Shown in pieces: positions 1 through 12,283 of a stretch of 64,000 nt of DNA. The position numbers and the translations under genes are program-made. Every line of letters starts with the position of its first letter. Position 1 is the first letter of the stretch. Below the pieces are notes generated by a model. The model saw only the letters and a program-made list of their open reading frames with translations. It was not told where the DNA came from and made no database searches. Source of the stretch: Utricularia gibba. Its lineage: Eukaryota; Streptophyta; Magnoliopsida; Lamiales; Lentibulariaceae. The stretch spans positions 3,472,001 through 3,536,000 of the forward strand of contig CM007992.1 in assembly GCA_002189035.1 (NCBI GenBank). The letters run 5' to 3'.

Positions 1-827
1 TTTGATGCATAAACGAATGCATTAAATACAACCTTAAAATATCAACTACTTTATTAAATATGCCAAAAATAACCTTGTCGACATGGTTAACAATCTATAT
101 ATATATATATAAATTAGGGTTCGTTTATCGAAAATAGGCATATATAGTTTTAGGTATGTGAAAAGAACATAATTGAATTAAAAAATATTAAATGGGGAGA
201 ATATTTGACCATTTTCAACGGCAAGTATTTTATACCCTCAAGTGCTGTGTCGCTTCTCCTGCAAGTGTTTCTCTGGGAAAAAGGAACCGAAATTTTTGCC
301 CATTGAGATTCTCGCTTTTCTTTGCGTTGTCATTTCGCCTTGACCTTTTGGAAGAGCGTCTTTGGATCCCCCGTGGCCGTTGATTTTCGGTGATTCTCAA
401 GTTTCTTGCTCTAAATTTGCCGTCGTTTAAGCTACTATTCACTGTCGATTGGTGTTTCTGCTGTTGCCTGTCACTAAGCATCGTTTGCGATCCGAGTCTG
501 TTTCATGGAAGGAAAATTCTTGGTCTGTGTGCGATCTATGCTCTGTGATTATCGTGAATTGCGTGCATTTTTCTCGTACCGTTTGCTTAGTGGATGTGCT
601 GAGATAAATCTGATTAAAGCCACTTCGGATCATAATAATTTGATGAAATGCGTTTTTGTAATCAATTTCTCTAGATCATGTTTGTGATATTCTTTTTTAT
701 TGCATTGTGTCAAGGAAAAATGTTGTAATTCTACTGTGGACGCGCAAAGTTTTTTTAGTCGCTCAGATATTTGGGTCTGCGATCCAGCAGATCCGTACAG
801 TTTGACACTACTCTGGATTCCGGAATC
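1..827. other. 5' region and probable leader of the VAP27-like gene
   Basis: No coding gene is supported here. The first ~190 bases are AT-rich with a short (TA)n tract near 98-110. From ~370 the DNA looks like a spliced 5' leader: a pyrimidine-rich stretch with a possible donor near 388 precedes the start codon at 828. Small open frames in this stretch have no recognisable similarity. Confidence 0.5.
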
Positions 828-2774
828 ATGAACTCTCAGCTGCTAGAAATTCTCCCGCGTGAACTCAAGTTCTTATGTGAGGAATTTTCTATTTAGATTA
901 GAAAATGATCACATCTAGATTTTTTAGTTAATTACCATCTTTTGTGGGTTTTCGTAGTTGAGTTGAAGAAACAAAGTTCCTGTGCTGTTCATCTTACCAA
1001 TCTTTCTGATCAGTATGTTGCTTTCAAGGTTGGCATTCTCCAATTTCTAATTTTTTCTAGGCATTTAATGTTTGTGAAGTAAGTTGTTGGTCACTCCATT
1101 CCAGGTGAAGACAACATCACCAAAGAAATATTGTGTTAGACCAAATGTCGGTATTATCAAGCCAAAGGAAACACGTGATTTTACAGGTACCTCTCTTGAG
1201 TTGATGTCTCTTCTTTTTGACTTTTTTCGGGGGCTTGGGATGGTGGGTTGATGTTGATGTCGTGGATATTTGTAAAACTGTGAATGAAGTGAATGTTACT
1301 GAATCTCAAAGCTAGATATATGGTTTTCTTAATATTTACGGATCATGGAAATTGGATTCCATACTTGCAAGTTTCAAGTGTATTTTCTAGATGCCTGTTT
1401 TGCGTTTTTCTAGAAGACTCACTATCTCTCTTAGTACATCTTTTGCACTTAAAAGGGATGCTGTTGGGTCTTTTGGAACTTGGTCTTTTACTATAGTTGT
1501 AAATATGGTATCTTGTTGCCGGCAATGGTATGAAGGAATTTCTGAATTGGATCTTTTCACAGTCACCATGCAAGCACAGAAATCAACTGTGCTGGAGCCC
1601 AACGATAAGTTCCTGATTCAAAGCACAGTGGTACCTTATGGCACAACCGAAGAAGATATCGCATCCAGCATGGTTGAAATTTTGGCAGCGTGCTACTTCT
1701 GTTGACCTTGATTTTCGTTCTTTGAAATACTTGTTCTTTGGTTTCTGACAGTTTTCCAAAGAAAGTCAAAAGTATGTTGAAGAGACTAAGCTGCGTGTGA
1801 TTCTTGCAAGTGAACCCAACTCTCCGACAATGCCGCCACCTGAGATTGTTCTGAACCGAGAGCCTTTTTATGAAAATTTGAAGCCAAATGAACCTGTTTT
1901 ATCGCCTCTTAATGGAGTCAACAAGCAAGAGCCATCATATGAAACAGTGAAGCCAAAGGATAAATTACACAATGGAGTAGAAAAATTCCCTCCAGATGTG
2001 GTAAGAAAAGCTTACATCGAGACATGGATCTTAGTGAACAGATGAGAGATTCATGCTGCTTGCAACTGATGATACTGTTGTCCTTTTTGATGCAGCTGCT
2101 TGTGAAAGTAAATGAACCCAAAAATGATGAGCACGACAAAGATTCCAAGTCGGTGAATGTCAACGATGATTCGAAGTTGCCTCCTGCCAATGGTGAGGAG
2201 CATAACAAGGTGAACCATCAAATATGGCAAATAAGTGATGCAGAAGAAGTCTTGTTAAAAAAAAGTGACGCGGAAGTAGCCAAATCAGAGCTTAAGATTG
2301 AAGCTGAAGAACTGAGATCAACCATTACCACATTGACATCCAAGCTCTTGGAGGTCAGTTATGTCTGAACTTGAAAGTTAGGTCCTTACGCAAATGCATC
2401 GCAAGTTCATTGTGAATCGTTTCAATTCCTTAGTGACATCCTCCTCGCTAATTTCATCCCTCTTGCACAGGCCGAAGACATCCTTTTGAAGATGAAAGAA
2501 GAGAAGAACAACGCTCTTCATCAGAACACAAGACTCAAACAAGAATTGGTGAGTGGAACCTCTTCTGGTTCTCAATGCATCCATCTATCTGGTAGAAGAA
2601 ACGCCCCCTTCAGTTCCCTATTATTCTCTCTCACAGGAAACAATGGCTGCAAGGATCAAACAGAGTACCACGACGAGCAGGACGGTCTCTCGGAATCTTC
2701 AAGTCGGTTTCCCGCCCTTGTTTGTCTGCACCATCGCTCTAGTCTTCTTCTTCGCAGGCGCGTACTTGTTTTAA
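828..2774 (+). CDS. VAP27-like vesicle-associated membrane protein (MSP domain)
   Basis: This is a VAMP-associated protein that tethers the ER to other membranes. Eight coding exons with consensus splice sites (828-876, 958-1028, 1105-1186, 1563-1672, 1752-2000, 2096-2353, 2471-2548, 2637-2774) give about 344 residues. The N-terminal ~125 residues are a major-sperm-protein domain, recognised by ELKKQSSC, DQYVAFKVKTTSPKKYCVRPN, VTMQAQK and DKFLIQS. In the family this domain binds FFAT motifs. A variable acidic linker and a coiled coil encoded by exons 6-7 follow. The protein ends in a hydrophobic tail anchor (PPLFVCTIALVFFFAGAYLF), so the MSP domain should face the cytosol. The start at 828 gives MNSQLLEILPRELKF, as in the family. 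Family assignment is firm; which VAP27 paralogue it is remains open. Confidence 0.93.
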
Positions 2775-3055
2775 TCCTGACGCCCCCAGCTAAAGACTTT
2801 CTATCTGAGAAACAAGGCATGTTTTTTATACATGCCAGACTATTTAAGGTGGCTATGATCATCTCATGTAACAAGTTCAACTGATTTTAGCCATAAATGA
2901 TGAAGAAGCTTTCATATTTACTATGTACAAGATTTCATTACACCAAGTGTTCAAAAACAATAGCATACGCATTTACAAAACTTGTTTAATGTAATGGATA
3001 TGCATGGTGGCTTTAGAAGTAGACCCTGCTCTTGCCGCTAACTTCTGTGCCTTGT

Positions 3056-5946
3056 TCAAGATTGATCTTCTTCTTCAGGAAGATGGGGCAAGCTCTGTTC
3101 GGTTGGTGAACCCGGGACGTATGGAACGAAGCCGCGGCCACCAAAAACAGGGCGCATGACTGCATCATCGAACTTTCTCCAGTAGTAGTGGACAGTTTTA
3201 GAAGGCTTAGTGAGCAGCATCCTTAAACTGTGTGGCCGGATTATGCTGTGAACACCCTCTGAGACGATGCCATGGTCATTGAAAAGCTCTGATACGGAGT
3301 CCTGGCCCTCACCCAGAAGTGGCACTACAAAGGATTTTGGAGTGTGTGGCTCTGTTGAGATCATTCGCGTAAGATGTCTAGATGGAGGGATCAAGAACAT
3401 TATCAGCGGTTTCGTCATCAATCCGAACACCTGCAGTAACAGAGGTATGTCAACAAAATCCATGATTTTTTGGTTTCAAGTATGTCAACTGAGAAAATGC
3501 CTTCCTTCATTGATTAAAAGGGAAGAGCAGGGAAAAGATAACTACAGAACAAGCACAATGTCTCACCACTGTGCTGAAGAGGACGACGGTTATCGTGCTG
3601 GTGATCATCATGGCACTCCCTTGTTGCTGAGTATGTCCTCCCGTAGTGAACTGTACCACCAGAAGACATCAGTTGGTTCTTCTGCGTGTCTAAAGGCAAC
3701 AGCAAGCGACATTTTACCTGGTTGTATGCAAGAGCCATCGAGACGGCACCTCTCATGAGGCCAGCCCACCATATTATGACCTGGAGTTTTCACGGTAAAT
3801 CACTAGACATCCAACTTACACAAACAGTCCATTATACACAGAAACTAGTCTCCTACTTGCTGCCTGAGTGAGACTTTCTCAGACTGCTTCTTCTTTGTCA
3901 AGTTTGACAGGAATGACAATGGGAAGACAAACGCAGCCCTGCCTACCAAAACCAGTCCCAGGAGAGTTGCACTGGTCACAGCCGAGGTGCTCAAGCTTTT
4001 TCTGACGACCCTCCATTTCTCGATATCCAAAGCATCCATGCCAACATACAGAAATATGAAGATCTCGGCAAGAAATGACAATGTGGCAAATGTGTGCCTG
4101 CACCACGTTGACTTGATTACTGATAAGGTATGAGAATTGCAACAGTCGACTAACTTTCAGCCAATCATCTTTCTTACTTGGTTGTAATTCTTGAATTTTC
4201 AGTGACATTATGCCAGGTATAGTGGGACATCACAATCCCACAGAAGAAAACCGTTAAGATGCTGCTCAAATTCAAAAGCTGGCAGGAGGAATCAGATAAA
4301 TACATGTCGGCCCCAAATGTTTTAAGGATCTAAAAGCTGCGTACGTGCTGTCAAGAAGCTTACCTCAGCCAACACATAAGAAAGGTAAGCCATAAGCATC
4401 ATGAAGGCCACCTCAGGATCAGTGGAGTGTCTGCAGCTCATCCAGAAGAAGTTAAATACATGGGAAACAAAAACAGTGAACAGTGAACAGAAAGGGGCAT
4501 GGGAAACAAAAACAGTGCAACTGGAGAACAAGAAACAGCCACCAACCTTCCAAAATAGAGCTTCTTTATAACATAGGCGCTGAGGAGTCCAGCCTACGGT
4601 AAGAGACAACAGTCAAAGAAGAAGCAAACTTGGGCAGGCCATGAAGACAGATAAGAGAGACAAGAACTCACAGCAACCCCCAAAACAGTGCTGGTGGCAA
4701 ACAGGTAGAAAAAATTCCCAACTAGCTTGAAAGCGGTTGCAGTATTGATGTGAGAGAGGTCGAAGTTATGGACTGCATTGAAGAGTACCACAGATGTTGC
4801 ATCATTTACCACACCTTCTCCAAACACTAAACTGTAAAGCAATGGTGTTTCATCTTGACTGAGCACCTACAGAATTAGGAATAAAAGATCTCCATTGCAG
4901 GATTTAGATGCCAAAGTTCAAAGAGATAAACTTACCTGCAGAGTGCAAACTGAATCAGTGGCAGCAAAAATCGTTCCAATGGCTGAGATCAAATGACAGA
5001 AGTTCAGCAAATGATGATGCATTTACTAGTGGGCACCAATGCGCAATGGGGGTGATTTGGAAATCTTGTGTGAAAAAATTAGACATGTTTAGTATTAATT
5101 TCTTGCAATGTATGAGAAAGAAAGGTAATATGACCAGATTTGTAAATGATCCTGTGTAGTGCAGATATAGCATACCAAGATAATCTCCAATGGATAATCC
5201 AAGATCTATTTTCTGGAAGATGGCAATGGATCCTGAACATTTGGATTCAAAAGTTTTAAAGTTTTTTTTTAAAATGAGTACTGGCACAAAACAGCATGAA
5301 AGAGCAGAAAATGATCGATTTCCATACCGAAGGATATCACTATGAAGGATATCAAAGTGCCAACTGCACCATAGAGCATTATAGTTGAGAAATTGCGGAA
5401 AAAATGCTTCTTCTTCACCTGGAACCTGATCAGAAATTGAGTCAAACAAAAGGTGAAATCAATCTGTGTTGTTGGAATGGTAGGAAGCAATGTCCACAGT
5501 CCAAAACCACCAGGACATGCACACATTTCTGAGTAATTTCAAAGATTACCCTGCATTGAAAATGATAGGTGGCAGCAGATAAATGAAGAACAGATCCTCA
5601 CTGAATACCAAGAGGTGGGAGCTTCTCCCACCGCTAATCAACAGAATAACAACTCCTGTTCCTACACCCTTTAGGAAAGCAGAAATGCTCATTAGACAAT
5701 TGAAGAGACACACACATTACAAGATACAGGCCTCTAATGGACGAGAGCATCCAAGCTTACCACAAGGAGAGCTGTTATAGATTCATTTATCCATTGATTT
5801 TCTTCGAGTAGGTGACCGATGACAATACACGCAGAAAGGAGAGTGATAAATAAGGTTATCGACACCACTGAAGAATGGTCAGATGTTGACACATTGTTCA
5901 TCATCTCAAGCATAGATCCTGCGCTGAACACCATGCCACCCATCAT
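3056..5946 (-). CDS. NHX: Vacuolar-type Na+(K+)/H+ antiporter, NHX1/NHX2 class
   Basis: A CPA1-family exchanger that moves Na+ or K+ into the vacuole against protons. I resolve 13 coding exons on the minus strand: 5761-5946, 5550-5668, 5328-5425, 5176-5232, 4936-4982, 4672-4866, 4547-4593, 4364-4430, 4178-4278, 3857-4097, 3718-3780, 3567-3650 and 3056-3430. They join in frame to about 559 residues (Arabidopsis NHX1 has 538). Diagnostic blocks are HLLEENQWINESITALL, the amiloride-site LFFIYLLPPIIFNAG, AATDSVCTLQ, the transport motif FGEGVVNDATS, FFCGIVMSHYTWHN and the tail VHYYWRKFDD...PVFGGRGFVP. These point to the vacuolar class rather than the endosomal NHX5/6 class. The start at 5946 follows a splice acceptor at about 5969, so the leader is spliced. 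It is convergent with the VAP27-like gene, with 281 bases between stop codons. No frame defect was seen. Confidence 0.95.
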
Positions 5947-7519
5947 CCTCCCCAGGAAATAAAAATCTCTGCAAAGATAATAATAAAAGAATCTTCACTT
6001 CATTTATCACTCTATGAGCACTAGAAGATAGGGAATTACATAACGCATTATATCCATATCAAACTTTCTATAAATGTTTCATTTCCAGATACCCACATCA
6101 ACTAGCAGTCATCCATCGGATCATGCATTTTCACAGACGAAGCTACAAAAGAAGTAAACAATTAAATTACCAAAACATAAGAAATGTGGCATCACTCAAC
6201 ACTATTCGAGATCACTAAAAATATCCAGCAACTGCATAAACTCCAACTCCCGGAATCTCCACTCCCACCCACCACCACAACCACCAAAAACTTCGCAAAC
6301 AAACAATCAAAGACATCGCTTTCCACCCCACAACACAAATTCAACTTGTATACTTCCCCAGACAGAAAAATGGCATGAGATACCGCAAAGGGATTCAAAA
6401 TCCCGCCCTCCCTTCAACATTATAGTATAGCATACCCTGAGATATCATATGCCCACTCAATCCTCAAGGAACCTGATCACACTCCCCCACAGCACCCTGA
6501 GGAGGAGAAGTGGCGGGCCCTGAACTTGTCGTACCGTTATATAGCACGAGTACGCCCTCCGATTGGCCAGCTAACAAATTGACAAATGGACGGCTGCGAT
6601 ATTCCTTGGTTGTGGGGCCAAATAATCAAACGGTTCCTTTTCAAGCTTTTATTCATTTCTTTTTCTTTCGAGAAATTAATGAAAATATTATTTTCATATT
6701 AATTAATTGCCATTATTCCATAATTGGGAAGTTCCAAGAAAGAGAGTTTTATACCACAACACGATGACTACTACTACACTACGTTTTCAACTTGAATGTA
6801 TAACCCAAAAAATGATAAAAATGACATTAAAATCAAATAATAATAATAATAATACATGCTACAATACATATTATTTTTTATTAAAATAATATAAAAATAC
6901 GATAAATCATTAGATTAATTTGTTAAAAATTCGATTATCAAAAAATTCTATGAAATCGCAAGAATTAATAAATTCATTATAACACATATGATTTTATTTT
7001 TATTTTTTACTTGCAGAAAAATTAAAATATGATGCAAAAAAATTTTAGAACGATTTATAAATAAATGAAATTATGAAATATATTTTTATTCGATTTTTTA
7101 TTATATTTTTAAACAAAAAATAATAAATTAAAAGAAATGCCATATTTTAAAATGGATTCAACTTGTTCTTGAGATTATGATTTTGATTGAATTATTTATT
7201 AATTTTTAATTATATTTATAAATCTAAAAATCTAAAAATCTAAAATTTTTAACTAATTTTTTTATGAAAATTATTGAATTAATTTAACACGTAACCCGCC
7301 GGAAACCGTATGCGGCGTTATCCGGGTTTCGGGGTTCCCCTGTTTTCCCTAAACCGATTCCGGTGGCCTGAGCTGTTTTTGTGAAATACCGCTTCCTCCC
7401 ATGGCGCATCTGTTCCCATATAAACGAACCCCACAATCTGAATTGATTCGACGACCATTAAATATCTTCAGTCTCTGCAGTGTGCCCACCCGAAGCCGAA
7501 ATATCAGATTTTTATCTCG
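5947..7519. other. Intergenic: NHX leader/promoter and AT-rich DNA
   Basis: Bases 5947 to about 6530 hold the probable spliced 5' leader and proximal promoter of the antiporter gene. From about 6600 to 7270 the DNA is strongly AT-rich with short trinucleotide runs (AATAAT near 6838) and no supported gene. From about 7290 the composition rises towards the next gene, with a TATAAA at 7419-7424. Confidence 0.5.
7419..7424 (+). promoter_or_regulatory. Putative TATA box of the small-protein gene
   Basis: A TATAAA lies about 95 bases upstream of the ATG at 7520, in a locally GC-richer stretch. Spacing is right for a transcription start near 7450 and a ~70-base leader. This is a position-only inference. 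Confidence 0.45.
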
Positions 7520-7720
7520 ATGCTGGAATTGTTCTTCGCCGTCGCGTTTTCCGCAGTCCCGCTGACGCTATACCTTCCTCCGATCAGGTGTTTCAGTCTC
7601 TTCTTGGGGACGGTGGAGATGATGTGGAAGGAGAGCAGTGAGAATAGCCGGAGGATGTACCCTCGCTTGAGGAACGCTTGCACCAGGATCTTCAATTGTA
7701 TGCTCCTGAGCGATGACTGA
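7520..7720 (+). CDS. Small conserved plant protein of unknown function (66 aa)
   Basis: An intronless frame of 66 residues. Residues 1-20 (MLELFFAVAFSAVPLTLYLP) form one hydrophobic segment that could be a signal anchor. A polar, basic remainder follows, containing RRMYPRLRNACTRIFNCML. The pattern resembles short uncharacterised plant proteins I have seen that begin MLE(L/F)xF and continue PLTLYxPPxR, but I cannot assign a function. Support for its being real comes from the upstream TATAAA, a GC content above the flanks, and the membrane-plus-basic layout. It could be an ER or organelle membrane micro-protein. It shares a ~520-base gap with the tail of the BAM9-type gene. Confidence 0.6.
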   Translation: MLELFFAVAFSAVPLTLYLPPIRCFSLFLGTVEMMWKESSENSRRMYPRLRNACTRIFNCMLLSDD

Positions 7721-8242
7721 GTAGAGGGTCTACTTTGATCTGGGTTTTCTTTCTCTTTTTCTTGTATGAAACCCGTTTCTGGGTTTCGTGTAATCATGAG
7801 TTGATATCTCAAGTGAAGTGATGGATGATTTTAGGCTTTGAGAAAGCTTTGAACTGAATCATGGAAATGGTAGAACAGCAGAATGGTTCCAAGGACAAGA
7901 ACATTCATAAAGCTCACACCAGAGCAAATGAACAAGGCTTCTTGTTCCCATTTGTGTGAAGGTAGAGAGAGAGCTCATGATCTGGCTGGCCTCCATGGTT
8001 TCTGTGCTTTGTAGAAGTTCATGGATTCTCGTTAACAAAAGTTGTACTGTTCTGGAATCATCTAGAAAGAAGGAAGGAAATCTTGATAAACTTTATATAA
8101 ACGAGACAGAGTTTAATGTATATCCATCCTGTTTCCAAACAGAGGATATCTATCACCTCCAAGAATGACATAAACTAAGCTATTTACGTTGCTAGGAGAT
8201 AAGCACAAGCTCCTTGCATTGTGGAACAATCCATCATCTTCT
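7721..8242. other. Gap between small-protein gene and BAM9-type gene
   Basis: Holds the presumed 3' UTRs of two convergent genes. I see no further coding sequence. Confidence 0.5.
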
Positions 8243-10012
8243 TCAACCACTGAATTCCCACCTAGACTCGTGTAACTCCGGCGACTGGGAAAGTCCCCTA
8301 ACGAACCTTGTGAAAACCGGGAAATGCTCCGGCGAAAAGAAATAAGCCCCCATTCTCTGGTACGTGAACGTCTTAACTTCCGCAGACAGCTTCTTCTGCA
8401 TCTGTTCAAAGCGGCCTGAGATTGTGGAGTTCTGGCCTGAAACTTGTGCTCCATGTTGACTGCAGCTAGAGAGGATCTGTGCAAGAAGAGCTTCGGGGTT
8501 CGACCGTGGTTGGCCTTCATCGGACAAATCGAAACCTGGGACGACAACCGTGCATGAGTGCCTGGAGAACATCTCGGCGACAGCACTGTATCCATCTCCG
8601 CGGTCCGTGTTGTAGAAGCCTGCTGTAAGCTCCGAAGGGTGGCTCCGGGACTTGTAAGTAGAATGCATGAGAGGGATTCTTCCGGACAGCGAGACGCCAG
8701 TGTCGTTGAAGGTGGAAGCAGCCACAGACAGCATTCTATCTCCATGTTGAAGGAGCTGGTTCGAGTACCACGAAAGGAAGAATTCACCGTATGGCGTCTC
8801 CCACGATCCGCCATTTTCGGCAAAGAAGCCCCCGTAGAATGGACAGAGGTGATAGGCAGGGGCGTCATGGGGACCTCCGAGTCCCCATAGAGGATTCCCC
8901 GTCTTCTCTGCGTGAAGCTTGAGGTTCTCAAGCATGTAGCCGTCGTAGCACTGGAACTCTCCACCATTCTTGCCCTTCATCGATGGGTATTTCAGCTCAC
9001 CATCAGGGCCAAGACCAATAGACACACCCTGCATACACAAAAGGAAAGAACTGATAAGCATACCAGAAAACCAGTTCGTATGGGAATAGCCATGGATATA
9101 ACTGTATGATGTTTACCGTGACGGTTGAACCGAAGAACGATGAGAATGTAGATTTGAAGCTCCCAAGGAACTCTTCATAAACCTCAATCGGAGTCTTCCC
9201 ATTTAAGACAGGAAGCTCATCTACAGCAAACGATAGAGAATCCTTATACTGATGCCCTGCTCGGTCCTTGAAGTAGATGTTCGAATTGGATGCTCCGATC
9301 TTGTGAACCCATTGAGGAAGCGGGATTTTAGCTTCCTGTGATCCATGGAAACACAGGGAAATCTGAACCTTGAGCCCCAGCTTTTGCAACGTTTCAACAA
9401 TGGCGAGGTATCCGGTCCAATCGTACTTTGACTGAGCTTCGTTTTCGACTACTCCCCACCAGAGGGGGAGCTCCACGCCGTCCACTCCAAGTAGCTTCAA
9501 GGCCTGGAGCCCTACAGAGATTGCTCGTTCATGGTTTATCTTGTTGGAGATGGAAACTGTGTCCAACGGAAGACCCACGAACAGTTTCACAGATTCATTC
9601 TGCAGAATTAACAGGAAGCAGCGACCAGAGTAAGCAAACTGAATTCAATTGTATGTATTCAAATCTAGATGCTACCGGTCAAATCCAGAAGCATTCACAT
9701 ACATAAAAGATGAAGAGGAAAAACAAAAGTTGGGTTTTTTATTCAAGGACTCACCGGAAAGATCTCAGAAATCTTTGACGCTTTCTCAGAAACAAGCGGT
9801 TGAGCTTGAGAAGAAGCAGATGCGGATACTATGAGGGAGAAGCGAGGGGCAGATCTCGGAAAGCACAAACTTGTTTGAGCAAACTGGAAACCAGATCTCT
9901 TCAAATCATGAACAAGGTGCAAATTCGAAAGATTCCTACTAAAGCCACAAAGCCCAGAGTCATCCCTCCTCCCAACACCCACCTGCGAGCTACCATATAC
10001 AATAACCTCCAT
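8243..10012 (-). CDS. BAM9: BAM9-type beta-amylase-like protein, probably non-catalytic
   Basis: Three exons (9755-10012, 9117-9599, 8243-9028) encode about 508 residues. An N-terminal serine- and basic-rich stretch looks like a chloroplast transit peptide. It is followed by a glycoside hydrolase 14 barrel: VKLFVGLPLD, GVELPLWWGVVE, LCFHGS, KIPLPQWV and GLGPDGELKYPS. The last block keeps the first catalytic glutamate. The region that carries the second catalytic glutamate in active beta-amylases (in a CLEM-like context) reads VVPGFDLSDE here, so that residue is missing. This is the state of Arabidopsis BAM9, which is regarded as a catalytically inactive regulator of leaf starch. WGLGGPHDAPAY and HPSELTAGFYN are also BAM9-like. 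The start at 10012 (MEVIVYGSSQ) matches BAM9 better than the upstream in-frame Met at 10051. Confidence 0.93.
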
Positions 10013-10551
10013 TTCAACAACAACCCAGATGAGAGAATAACACGAAGACACGACGATAATGAATAGAAGATGGGAATACCAAAAGATCGACCTTTATGAC
10101 CTTATCCGTAAAGAAAAGGCCAAAAAGCTCAATCTTTCGGGGAAGTAGACGATATCACAGACAAATTTCGTTTTGTGCAGCGGTTTTCAAAGGGATAGAA
10201 TCACCTAATCCAAGTAACGCGTGTAAAACGGAGTAAATACAGCAACGGCCATGGCCCCCCGTCTTTGACAACGGAGGAAAAAGTGCACGGTCCATCGTTT
10301 TCTAACCATCTAATTGCTGGAAAACGCCATTTCTAACACCTTTTTTCTCCATCATCAACAACCATCCTCCACAACAATGCCTCCACTCTTCATACCAATC
10401 CCATTACAGGGTCGTTTACAGCCACAGCCACACACCCACAGGGAGTTTTTTTTCTCTTTTTTTACCCCTTTCACCCGCCAGGGAGATGCCCATTGAACAA
10501 AACGTCTGGATAGCTGTGTCAGCTCGAAGCGGTGGCTGATCCGAAGCACGA

Positions 10552-10559
10552 CACGTGGC
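10552..10559. promoter_or_regulatory. G-box / ABRE-like element upstream of BAM9
   Basis: CACGTGGC contains the palindromic G-box core bound by bZIP and bHLH factors. It lies about 540 bases upstream of the BAM9 start codon. Function is inferred from the motif only. Confidence 0.3.
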
Positions 10560-11062
10560 GAAAACCCACCTACAGATGACTTGGTGCTGAGTCAGATCCC
10601 CCGCCCACAGAGTCCAAAACATTTAATATTAATTTCAAATTCGGACCACCAGTCAACACGCCGCACGTTTGTCGCTTTGCAGGCCCAATGTATTTGAAAA
10701 CGACTGCCTTCCGCCCGTGGAGAACAGCTGCTCTATGGGCCGAAACAACGGCCCAATCTCGTGAAAGAAACAAGTGTGTACGATGGATACTTTAGTACAT
10801 GTTTGGTAGAATGTATTAATGGTCAAAAGTTTGAATTATTATTATTTATATAAATCTTTGTTAACATTAAGAGTGTTTGGTAGATTTTCCGAGTGAAGAA
10901 TTTATTAAATTCAAACAAAGAATTAATTTTTTAATTTCTTTATTAAAATATTTTTCAAATCATGACTATTGTCAATTCATATTTATTAAGCATCTTAATT
11001 TATTAAAATCAAAGTATTTAGACACTTTTTTTTATCCTACCAAACATACCCTTAGTGTGATT

Positions 11063-11215
11063 ATGCATATAATTGATATCGAGTGCTACTATGTAGACTA
11101 CTGATCTTGAATGTTATCGTATATATGATTTATGTATATGATTGATATTAAATATTATTATGTATACGATCGATATTGAATGTTACCATGTATCCGATTG
11201 ATACCAAGTGTTACA
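11063..11215. repeat. Degenerate ~28-bp minisatellite
   Basis: Successive units begin with ATG(C/T)A at 11063, 11091, 11132, 11160 and 11188. They share a core reading roughly GATTGATATTGAATGTTA. Three consecutive units have an exact 28-base step and the earlier ones drift. It lies in AT-rich DNA between the BAM9-type gene and the CASP-like gene. Confidence 0.6.
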
Positions 11216-11541
11216 GTATTATGATTAGTGTTATGGATATGGAGTATTTTCACAAATTAGCCTTATATGTATATAGTATAATTAATTTTTAATATTGACA
11301 AAATATAATTAAAAATGAATAAATCTAATTCAATATGTTATAAAAAATATTAATTCATATTTAAATTGGAGAATTAGTTCAACCAGTTTTTAAAACAATG
11401 TTCTTATATAATCAAAAGCATGTCGTTAAATTTCGGGTTTGAAATAAAAATATTGTAGTACATAATAATAAAAGTAGTTTGATATGTTATTTAAATTTCT
11501 AATTTAGGAAATCAGAAAAAAAAAATAATTATAGCACACAG

Positions 11542-12283
11542 CTAGGCAGAGATCTTCTTGGCGAGAAAGACGAAGTTGAAGAGAAGAATGAGCAGGAGCT
11601 GAATGGAGGCAATCAGGGCGAAGACACTGGAAGCTATAACATGGCGGCAGAACCTGTCGAATCTGTCGCAGAAACTGTACCCCTCCGTGTAGAACAAATC
11701 CTTTATTCCGTAGTCAATTGTGAAGGCCGCTCCGGCGCCGGCGGACAGAATTCCCAGCAGCAGCTGCGGGATGATTCACGGATACAACAACAACAACAAC
11801 AACATCAGAGCCACCAAATCTGTCTGTTAAAACTGGAAAGAAGAAGATGGGCATGTCGCCGGAGATTACCAGGTCGAATGCAGTGAGAAAGCATGTTAAA
11901 CCAAGATGGAAACCCCCTTTAAAGAAGACCAGTGACAGGAGCACGGAGACGATGCAGTAGAAGGCTGTAACGCAGAGTGCAGCCATCACATATCTGCGCA
12001 AAAATGAAACAGTGAACCAGAAATCTCCTTTTCAATCTGCTTCTTGGAACTAATTTCACTGAAGACCAGTTTTTCTTGCTGCAACTTACATCAAGGGGTG
12101 CAAATCCTGGAACTCGATCACCTCATAAGTGAAAAAGGTGATGCGGATCGCCTGCCTTGACTTCCCGAGAACAATAAGGGCCACCAAACACCATAAAAAC
12201 AGTACCAGCCTCTGTCCCACGTTGTACGTTCCGAGAGTACGGCGAGGCGGTGCTCCGGTGGGGCCTCCGGCGTCCATCTCCAT
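11542..12283 (-). CDS. CASP-like four-transmembrane protein (DUF588/MARVEL)
   Basis: Three exons (12090-12283, 11870-11993, 11542-11763) give about 179 residues. Four hydrophobic segments are visible: LVLFLWCLVALIVLG; IYVMAALCVTAFYCIVSVLL; LTCFLTAFDLLLLGILSAGA; and SSVFALIASIQLLLILLFNF. The third carries the intramembrane aspartate typical of CASP and CASP-like proteins. A short polar N-terminus and basic C-terminus (FLAKKISA) also fit. Family members are plasma-membrane proteins; CASPs form the endodermal Casparian scaffold, while most CASP-like proteins have no fixed role. The ATG at 12283 (MEMDAGG) is chosen because the longer in-frame extension begins with TTG. The second intron contains a (CAA)n run. 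Confidence 0.87.
11787..11807. repeat. (CAA)n microsatellite in CASP-like intron 2
   Basis: A run of about seven CAA units within the second intron of the CASP-like gene. Confidence 0.8.

Larger units (their letters stand above)
10013..11541. other. Intergenic: BAM9 promoter side and AT-rich DNA with minisatellite
   Basis: Bases 10013 to about 10780 have mixed composition and include the BAM9 leader/promoter, with a CACGTGGC element at 10552-10559. From about 10790 to 11540 the DNA is AT-rich and contains a degenerate ~28-bp tandem repeat (11063-11215). No gene is supported. Confidence 0.5.

Noticed and set aside
8113-8967. 284-residue frame overlapping the BAM9 last exon
   Set aside because: It is the shifted reading of the BAM9 exon; it has no domain, and the correct frame is a full beta-amylase.
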